In this document: positions 7,301 through 10,866 of the stretch, piece by piece
Position numbering within the stretch: position 1 is the first letter of the stretch
How the letters are laid out: each line of letters begins with the position of its first letter
Assembly: GCA_038230975.1 (NCBI GenBank)
Contig: JBBRMF010000183.1
Location: 1 to 10,866 of the forward strand
Reading direction: 5' to 3'
Length of the DNA stretch: 10,866 bases
Origin: JANXVV01 sp038230975
Lineage (GTDB): Bacteria; Planctomycetota; Phycisphaerae; Tepidisphaerales; Tepidisphaeraceae
Notes under the pieces: generated by a model
Database searches by the model: none
Told to the model about the DNA's origin: nothing
The model's input: the letters and a program-made list of their open reading frames with translations, nothing else
Translations under genes and position numbers: made by a program

Positions 7301-10160
7301 AGATCATGAATCCCGGCAGCGTCAATCTCGCGCCGCGCTCGGCATCGCTGGAGGTCTTCCATTCAAGCAGTTGGGTGCGCGTCCAGTTCAAGCGGACAAG
7401 GGTCCGGATGATCGCGTCAAGGCTGATGTATGCATCATACGGAAGGAAGACGAACGTAAAAAGAAACTGTGCGATCTGGCGAAGAAATGAATATAGCACC
7501 ATGCGAAGATGCGTTTGCAGCGGCATCTCCGAAGGTTTACGCACCAGATCGACGGCAGTAGTAAGCAATGGGATGGCAGCCACTACCGCGAGTACGAACA
7601 GCGTTATTTGTCTGGCGAGGGACGGTGTAATAAACAACCAGGCACATAATAGTAGCCCAAGCATGGCAACTGGAAGCAGGCTGCGACGAAGGTTGTCAAA
7701 TATCTTCCATTTCGAAAGGGCGGTAAGTGGATTCGCAACGCGCTGGCCATCGAATGCGGCAACCTTCGGAAGGAGCCACGTCGCGATTTGCCAGTCGCCC
7801 CGGATCCATCGATGCCGCCGACTCACATCGACCGGATAGCGGGAAGGGTATTCCTCATAGAGTTCAACGTCGCTCAGCAGTCCCGAGCGGCTATAGGCAC
7901 CTTCCAGAAGATCGTGGCTTAGAACCGTATTTTCAGGGAGGCCGCCGCAGCGTTGCTCGAAGGAATCCACATCGTAGATTCCCTTGCCAATAAAAGACCC
8001 TTCACCGAAAAGATCCTGGTAGACATCGGAGACCACGCGCGTGTAGGGATCCACGCCTGCATCGCCGGCGAACAGACGAACGAAGAGCGAGCGGTGGGCG
8101 CTTGGTAGACTGACACCTACGCGGGGTTGCAAAATGGTGTAGCCGTCAGTGACTCGATTGCTGCCCTTGTCGAAGACGGGACGGTTGAGCGGATGGGCCA
8201 TCGTACCGATCATTTCCCGGGCCGATTCGCGGGGCAATTGGGTATCGGTATCTAAAGTAATGACGTATTTGGCATGTGGGATCGATGCCGCATCGCCGAC
8301 GATGTGCGAAAATTGATCCTTGCGGCCGCGGAGTAGCGCGTTAAGCGCCGCGAGCTTGCCGCGCTTACGTTCGTAGCCCATCCAGACTCGTTCCATCACG
8401 TTCCACAAACGGGGCCGATGGAACAGGAAGAAGATGTCGGTTCGATCCGCGCTGTATTTTGCGTTGAGTTGTTCAATGCCTTCGCTGGCAGCGCGAATCA
8501 GCTCCTCGTCCTGCGGAGTGGTCTCGGCCGGTGCATCTTCAAAGTCTGTCAACAGCGCGAAATGCAGACTGGAATCACGATTGGCCAGGTATCGCACCTC
8601 CAGCCCTTCGATTAACTCCGCGATGCGTTCCAAGCTGGTGAGCATTGTCGGGATCGCGACCAGCGTACGATTCTGCGGCGGAATCCCGTTCGTGTAGTCC
8701 ATCCGAGCCAAAGGCCGCGGTTTCACCAGGGTCGTTACCAGCCAGTTGGTGGCGCTGACACCGAAATAAGCTGCGCACATGACGGCAGGTATCAGTAGCA
8801 AGCCCAAGGTGGTGTTGGTCATGCCGTGTCGATGGAGCGACCAATAAAGCAGTGCGACGGCTGTCGACGTGAACAGGCAAACCCCACTTAAATACATGAG
8901 CAACGGAAATCGTTCCGTGAATTTGTAAGCGAGTATCCGCGGCGAGAGTCGCATTTCCGCGATGCGCTCAAGCGCCGGTCGACCGTGATCGATCAGGTAG
9001 TATCCGACGTGAGATGTGCGATCGCTGGCCGGATCAGAAGCGCTGGTTTCGGCGAGTTGGATGGCTTTCCGCGCGACTTCGTATTCGGTCAGGCGGCATC
9101 GGCGCGCAATTTGCTCGATTCCATGGCGATACCGATCGCGGCTGGCAAAATCCATGTCGGCGTACATATTCGCTGGATCGCCGCGCAGGGTCTGCTCAAC
9201 CAAGCTGTGTCGCTCAATAAATTCCCGCCAGTCTGTGGACGCCAGGAAGCGCAGGCTGCCGATGCTGTTGCCAATGGAGACCTGATCAGCCGCCTGGGCC
9301 TGCCCGTCGGCCTGCACCATTTGCTCGATTGTAGTCCCCTGTTCGGAGACGCGGTGTTCCAACCAACTGTTGGCGAATGCAAAGTAAGGACTTTGCCCTC
9401 GCAATTGCCGCGTGTATTCTGAAAGAAAAGCGCTCGTGAGCGGTGGGTCTGCCTTGGCCATGTCGGCCATCACGAGAATGAGATTCGTGGGGTTCTGTTC
9501 GACGACCTGAAGCATTCGCTCGGACCAGGAATTGGCCGAGTCGCGATCCAACTGCCCATCCGCCAATCGCGTCGCCACGCGCCGAAGATTTTCGATCAGC
9601 GCCAACCGCAGCACGATCGGAATGGCCCACAGCTCCCCGAGTTTGAGTGGCGTGACGGTTTGATACGACCCGATGAAACCGTCCAGGCTGGCCGCATCAA
9701 CCCGACCGTCGACGTGCGAGATCAATTCCAGGGCAATTCCGTAGGCCCGGGGATAGTTCGCGGCGGAACCATTGGCCAATCGCGGTAATTCCCGGCTATA
9801 GGACGGTGGCAAATGCAGGCGAGCCGTGCGAATTTGTTCGTCGATCAGATAGAAATTATCAAGCAACCATTCAGACGCAGGGGCCACGCGGCGATTCTTG
9901 GATACCGCCGATGTAATTAGATCGTAGGTTTCGCGGAGGATGCGCGCGTTTTCATTCAATCGGGGGATTAATTTGTCCGGAGAACGTTTGGTTCCTAACT
10001 CATGCGAGAGTGCCAGCGTTTTGGCGTGTCGCTCCAATTGATCGACGCTGAACAACTCGGCGCGTAACGGTTGCTCTTTCGCGGCGGAGTCTATCTCAAC
10101 GTTTCCGTTGCCGTTCTGCGATGTCCGCCATGAAAGCAGGCGTGCAAATTTTTCGCTCAT
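1371..10160 (-). CDS. ndvB: Cyclic beta-1,2-glucan synthase (GT84-GH189-GH94), NdvB/ChvB/Cgs type
   Basis: This 2929-residue inner-membrane enzyme polymerises UDP-glucose into beta-1,2-glucan, cyclises it and trims its length; in proteobacteria the product is exported to the periplasm. Domains in order: a helical N-terminal region (1 to about 410); two membrane spans (about 415-475); a GT84 glycosyltransferase (about 500-800) with DTD (D637, D639), HDLLEG (D750) and RRHRW (R781-W785); further membrane spans between about 827 and 1003; a cyclisation domain (about 1020-1600) with RTSPTNIG near 1050, SEARLGSF (E1397) and GISEAGYN (E1483); a GH94 module with two beta-sandwich regions (about 1635-1900 and 2125-2410); and a helical catalytic barrel with GDWNDGMN (D2611/D2614), RENGGQYTH (R2762-H2770) and WTWYTGSAGW (from W2833). 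As I recall, E1397 and E1483 lie 86 residues apart like the catalytic pair of the GH189 founder enzyme. Length matches Brucella and Agrobacterium synthases (about 2830-2870), and no frameshift or missing module is seen. The ATG at 10160 follows a good ribosome-binding site. No exporter gene (ndvA/chvA) is nearby. Confidence 0.96.
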   Translation of the reverse strand: MSEKFARLLSWRTSQNGNGNVEIDSAAKEQPLRAELFSVDQLERHAKTLALSHELGTKRSPDKLIPRLNENARILRETYDLITSAVSKNRRVAPASEWLLDNFYLIDEQIRTARLHLPPSYSRELPRLANGSAANYPRAYGIALELISHVDGRVDAASLDGFIGSYQTVTPLKLGELWAIPIVLRLALIENLRRVATRLADGQLDRDSANSWSERMLQVVEQNPTNLILVMADMAKADPPLTSAFLSEYTRQLRGQSPYFAFANSWLEHRVSEQGTTIEQMVQADGQAQAADQVSIGNSIGSLRFLASTDWREFIERHSLVEQTLRGDPANMYADMDFASRDRYRHGIEQIARRCRLTEYEVARKAIQLAETSASDPASDRTSHVGYYLIDHGRPALERIAEMRLSPRILAYKFTERFPLLMYLSGVCLFTSTAVALLYWSLHRHGMTNTTLGLLLIPAVMCAAYFGVSATNWLVTTLVKPRPLARMDYTNGIPPQNRTLVAIPTMLTSLERIAELIEGLEVRYLANRDSSLHFALLTDFEDAPAETTPQDEELIRAASEGIEQLNAKYSADRTDIFFLFHRPRLWNVMERVWMGYERKRGKLAALNALLRGRKDQFSHIVGDAASIPHAKYVITLDTDTQLPRESAREMIGTMAHPLNRPVFDKGSNRVTDGYTILQPRVGVSLPSAHRSLFVRLFAGDAGVDPYTRVVSDVYQDLFGEGSFIGKGIYDVDSFEQRCGGLPENTVLSHDLLEGAYSRSGLLSDVELYEEYPSRYPVDVSRRHRWIRGDWQIATWLLPKVAAFDGQRVANPLTALSKWKIFDNLRRSLLPVAMLGLLLCAWLFITPSLARQITLFVLAVVAAIPLLTTAVDLVRKPSEMPLQTHLRMVLYSFLRQIAQFLFTFVFLPYDAYISLDAIIRTLVRLNWTRTQLLEWKTSSDAERGARLTLPGFMISMWIAPAVATTTFAALFLWRSRSLGAASTILFLWLISPVVAWWLSRPLVSRPLRLSRHQQEFLEKLSRRTWRYFETFVTEQENWLPPDNFQEYPAPTIASRTSPTNIGVSLLADLTAYDFGYCSAARTLDRLRKSFETLSRMEKHRGHFFNWYNTRTLAPLLPRYISMVDSGNLAGHLLVLRSGLLEMKDAKVVPTRLFGGLRDTLRILRDVARGLPRPIESGRSPLVSADVLRKIERLEDGLEQPPQTLNAAVTLVSRYSVTAKEVALTAGNDPELQWWAHTFARDCADHFDDLKQVAAWADLSAAPESLWNTSSEPQLSRLEQLRSLLTQLDSIPTLTTVAALQDSAIPLLDAILAAFHEQTDSKWAESIEWIEAFRSALIVSSTTALSRIRSIDQFARQAEEMANMDFSLLYDKPRNLFSIGYNVSDHRLDNSFYDLLGSEARLGSFILIAQGQVGQDHWFALSRLLTATGGAPALLSWSGSMFEYLMPLLVMPTFENTLLDQTYHAVVRRQIQYGRQHRVPWGISEAGYNTTDGQLNYQYRAFGVPGLGLKRGLAEDLVIAPYATVMALMVAPESACKNLEQLSESGHQGKYGFFEAIDYTPSRMPRGVSSVTIRQFMAHHEGMSLLSLAYLLLGRPMQRRFSADPMLRAAELLLQERIPKAGTILFPHSSEAEKTRNTSGEDRGTMRILTDPGTSIPEVHLLSNGQYHVVVTSAGGGYSRWRDLAVTRWREDSTRDCWGMFSYLRDIDSGEYWSTSWQPTLKSTKPYEAIFTQGRAEFRRRDDLIETHTEISVSPEDDIELRRVTITNHSEVVRTIEITTYAEVVLAQANHDLAHPAFSNLFVQTELIRDRQAIFCTRRPRSAEEKPPWMVHLTTVRGKTVGRASFETDRMKFIGRGRNLASPAAMENKGPLSDSMGPVLDPVVSIRHVIRLAPNEIARVDIVTGVAETREAVTAMTEKYHDPNLTDRVFELAWTHSHVLLSQLNATEADAQIYGRLAGSVIYATSMRRAQPSLLLRNQRGQSGLWGYGISGDLPIVLVRISDREHLELVRQVIQAHAYWRLRGLAVDLVIWNEDDSVYRQSLQDAIMDRIAGSSEAALVDKPGGIFVRRGEQMSQEDRILLETVARVVLLDEAGTLAEQTERRGRAELAIPMLRPSRRRLEPETAVEVPERDLVFFNGLGGFTRDGREYVTLLSGDQTTPVPWVNVIANSEFGTVVSESGGAYTWSENSHEFRMTPWYNDPVSDTSGEAIYIRDEESGRFWSPSPLPARGQMPYVIRHGFGYSIFEYTEDGITTELCVYVATDAPVKFMRLRVSNRSGRARRLSITGYWEWVLGELRHKTLMHVVTEVDTVSGAIFVRNAYNTEFPGRVVFVDCSESTRTVTGDRAEFLGRNSNAAKPAAMRKARLSNRLGAGLDPCTAMQVPIELADGQDRDIVFIIGSAKSEGQARELTNRFKGAASAYRALEGVWHYWSHALGAVYFETPDLAVNFLANGWLVYQTLACRMWARTGFYQSGGAFGFRDQLQDSMALLHAEPALFRSQLLLGASRQFHEGDVQHWWHPPVGRGVRTHFSDDYLWLPYAACRYVATTGDTGVLDERVAFLDARLLRPEEEANYDLPRVSEDIGTLYEHCVRSIHYGLKFGVHGLPLMGCGDWNDGMNLVGQHGKGESVWLGFFLYDVLMQFSEISRKRGDVMNADKFTIEAGRLRGNIQENAWDGEWYRRAYFDNGEPLGSATNEECQIDSLSQSWSVLSGAGTRERSEVAMASVDRRLVRREARFIQLLHPPFDKSAFNPGYIKGYVPGVRENGGQYTHGAIWTVMAFAAMGDVARAWELFNLISPISHTMTPESTAVYRAEPYVVAADVYAVSPHIGRGGWTWYTGSAGWMYRLITESLLGLHLEVDKLRFSPRMPAKWPSYKIHYRYRETVYHITVHNGGAGKTVARLVTDGVDQPDQLVSMVDDRNPHTVEVYLT

Positions 10161-10168
10161 TGCTGAAA

Positions 10169-10174
10169 CCTTCT
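10169..10174 (-). promoter_or_regulatory. Ribosome-binding site of the glucan synthase gene
   Basis: On the minus strand AGAAGG lies 8 bases before the ATG at 10160, a normal Shine-Dalgarno position. A second purine-rich AAGGTGA lies a few bases further upstream. This supports the start coding for MSEKFAR and gives the full 2929-residue protein. Confidence 0.6.
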
Positions 10175-10286
10175 GTCACCTTGAATCATTGATGAGTGGA
10201 GGAGGAAAGTCGTGTGTCTGTAAATCGAGCCACACGGGATTGCGCCCCGGATCGTCTGCGATTGTGTCCGGTCATGCAACCCCAAC

Positions 10287-10329
10287 GCACGCGATGTGAG
10301 CGAAGTCGCTCTTCGATTGCCCTGCGTGC
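10287..10329. other. Imperfect stem-loop in the synthase 5' leader
   Basis: GAGCG (10298-10302) pairs with CGCTC (10307-10311) around AAGT. The stem continues imperfectly with GCGAT/ATTGC and GCAC/GTGC, closing at 10287 and 10329, with small internal loops. It lies about 130 bases before the synthase start codon and would be part of its leader transcript if the promoter is upstream. Pairing of this quality can arise by chance, and no regulator is assigned. Confidence 0.25.
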
Positions 10330-10499
10330 AACGCCCAGAAAATGGCTGAAACGAAAGAGAAATCTCCATTCTAATTAAATGACAGATTCCCCCGATTTAG
10401 GCAATGGACCATTTTTCAAGTTTGGGTCGTGCAGACAACGCGGAGGATGCGGCGAGACTGAATCTGCGTCATTCACCTGGCTTGGCCATCTTGGCCATG

Positions 10500-10519
10500 A
10501 ATTGCGGCACTCCGCAATT
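10500..10519. other. Perfect 8-bp stem-loop beside a tandem octamer
   Basis: AATTGCGG (10500-10507) and CCGCAATT (10512-10519) are exact reverse complements around CACT. On the plus strand the stem runs into TTTT, but no plus-strand gene ends here, so a terminator role is doubtful. Immediately to its left, TTGGCCAT occurs twice in tandem (10482-10489 and 10491-10498), one base apart. Together they could be a protein-binding site or part of the structured 3' region of the upstream gene. Only the repeats themselves are certain. Confidence 0.35.
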
Positions 10520-10548
10520 TTGGCGGGTACTCCAGCCAATCAGCAAAG

Positions 10549-10624
10549 GCGCAGCGATCTGCCGCCGAATCAAGGAAAAGATCGCTGCGCTCTTGTTGAT
10601 TCGATCCGAGTACGGATCGAAATC
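10549..10624 (-). other. Overlapping inverted repeats, candidate structured RNA or terminator region
   Basis: Three pairings share 76 bases. A 12-bp perfect inverted repeat, GCGCAGCGATCT (10549-10560) with its complement at 10579-10590, has an 18-base loop. Within that loop CGAATCAA (10566-10573) is exactly complementary to TTGATTCG (10596-10603), which would form a pseudoknot. A 9-bp perfect hairpin, TTCGATCCG (10600-10608) with CGGATCGAA (10613-10621) around AGTA, extends by two more pairs past one bulged base to 10598/10624. It overlaps the pseudoknot's outer arm, so the two cannot form together. The region begins 85 bases beyond the stop codon of the partial right-hand gene on the minus strand, so it may be a 3' UTR, terminator or attenuator. 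No long T-run follows. Both strands could carry the structure; minus is assigned from the flanking genes. Confidence 0.45.
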
Positions 10625-10639
10625 ACGGTGTACCGCAAA

Positions 10640-10663
10640 CATGGGCAGGATGCGCATGCTACT
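10640..10663. repeat. Single-arm copy of the dispersed palindromic repeat, second subtype
   Basis: CATGGGCA and TGCGCATG flank GGA, followed by CTACT. Aligned to the right arm of the repeat at 74-97, 17 of 24 positions match and most differences are transitions. The translation is HGQDAHAT instead of HGRDAHAT. The arm is again nearly self-complementary (8-bp stem with one mismatch, 3-base loop). No second, inverted arm is present nearby. I regard it as a half element or a distinct subtype of the same family; relatedness is inferred from both sequence and shape. Confidence 0.55.
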
Positions 10664-10708
10664 TCCAAATCAGCGGGAGCTTTGCACCCTGTAGACGAGA
10701 GGAGCGAA

Positions 10709-10866
10709 TCAAATGATGACTGGGGAGGGTCGATCGTCAGTCCAGTGGAATAGGCGAAATTCAAAAGGCGGCAGCAGCGTGAATTCCGGTTCCGAAATGA
10801 ACTGCTTGTAGCTATGCGGTTCGATGTTGATTTCGCGATCCGTGGGATTGGCGACGATCAAAAGCC
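10709..10866 (-). CDS. 3' end of an unidentified gene, beta-rich C-terminal tail (partial)
   Basis: On the minus strand one frame is open from the window edge to a TGA at 10709-10711, giving 51 residues. They include LLIVANPTDREINIEPH, then QFISEPEF, then LLPPFEFRLFHW, and end in SPVII. The alternation of hydrophobic strands with a final LPPFEFRLF resembles the all-beta C-terminal domain of glycoside hydrolases or amylase-like proteins, but this is an impression and not a family assignment. Codon use is similar to the synthase, and the other two minus-strand frames from the edge are closed by stops within 18 codons, which supports real coding. The start and most of the protein lie outside the window. 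It shares the strand of the synthase but is about 550 bp upstream of it. Confidence 0.6.
   Translation of the reverse strand, partial: LLIVANPTDREINIEPHSYKQFISEPEFTLLPPFEFRLFHWTDDRPSPVII

Larger units (their letters stand above)
10161..10708. other. Non-coding stretch upstream of the synthase gene
   Basis: These 548 bases contain no convincing gene. Short open frames on both strands lack ribosome-binding sites, recognisable motifs or a plausible family. No tRNA, rRNA or CRISPR repeat was seen. The half nearer the synthase (10161-10400) should hold its promoter and 5' leader. The most AT-rich part is around 10371-10380 (minus-strand TTTAAT, with TTGCCT 19 bases upstream), but this is too far from consensus to call. 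The other half holds the cluster of inverted repeats and the dispersed-repeat copy listed separately. Confidence 0.7.

Noticed and set aside
7216..7839. Plus-strand open frame of 207 codons within the synthase gene
   Set aside because: It is antisense to the conserved membrane and GT84 region, with a Ser/Arg-rich composition typical of shadow frames.
1371..10160. Frameshift, split or module loss in the very large synthase gene
   Set aside because: The frame is continuous, and motifs of all three catalytic modules appear in the expected order and spacing.
10157..10369. Minus-strand 70-codon frame whose TGA overlaps the synthase ATG (ATGA)
   Set aside because: The overlap suggests translational coupling, but there is no Shine-Dalgarno before its ATG and the sequence is Arg/Ser-rich with no family resemblance. 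It would need expression data to be credible.
10500..10663. Integron attC site or CRISPR array
   Set aside because: Several hairpins in a row prompted the idea, but there are no attC end motifs (RYYYAAC/GTTRRRY) in proper positions, no integrase, and no regularly spaced identical repeats.
10379..10753. Plus-strand 124-codon frame in the intergenic region
   Set aside because: It runs through the hairpin cluster and the repeat (HGQDAHAT) and then antisense into the partial right-hand gene. No ribosome-binding site or motif supports it.
10570..10764. Minus-strand 64-codon frame overlapping the partial right-hand gene
   Set aside because: It overlaps the more protein-like frame ending at 10709 and translates the repeat as ACASCPC. 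It is probably a shadow.

Overview
The window is dominated by one very large gene. It occupies about 81% of the sequence and encodes a 2929-residue cyclic beta-1,2-glucan synthase (Cgs/NdvB/ChvB type) on the minus strand. Base composition looks moderately GC-rich by eye. Two copies of a palindromic dispersed repeat, whose translation reads HGRDAHAT or HGQDAHAT, are of a kind I remember from genomes of the Planctomycetota/Verrucomicrobiota (PVC) group. A PVC bacterium, perhaps a planctomycete, is therefore the best guess. This rests on memory of the repeat and not on a search.

Layout from left to right. Positions 31-97 hold a perfect 24-bp inverted repeat whose arms are each nearly self-complementary (REP-like). 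It ends 23 bp before a plus-strand M20D metallo-amidohydrolase gene (121-1305, 394 aa) with all expected metal ligands. A 65-bp convergent gap follows, with only a weak stem-loop. The synthase gene runs from 10160 down to 1371, with a good ribosome-binding site at 10169-10174. Positions 10161-10708 contain no convincing gene. Their right half carries a cluster of inverted repeats at 10500-10519, 10549-10590, 10566-10603 and 10598-10624, plus a second-subtype copy of the dispersed repeat at 10640-10663. At the right edge (10709-10866) is the 3' end of another minus-strand gene, 51 codons of a tail that looks like a beta-rich C-terminal domain.

Function. The synthase combines in one polypeptide the three activities needed to make cyclic beta-1,2-glucan: a membrane-embedded GT84 glucosyltransferase that elongates from UDP-glucose, a GH189 cyclising transglycosylase, and a GH94 phosphorylase that sets chain length. 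Catalytic motifs of all three are visible and the reading frame is unbroken. No NdvA/ChvA-type ABC exporter lies in the window. The amidohydrolase is convergent with the synthase and has no evident functional link to it. The partial gene lies upstream on the same strand, but about 550 bp of structured non-coding DNA separates it from the synthase, so a single operon is uncertain.

The least explained part is the 10.48-10.67 kb segment. There a 12-bp inverted repeat, an 8-bp pairing that would make it a pseudoknot, and a 9-bp hairpin competing for the same bases are packed into about 76 bp.
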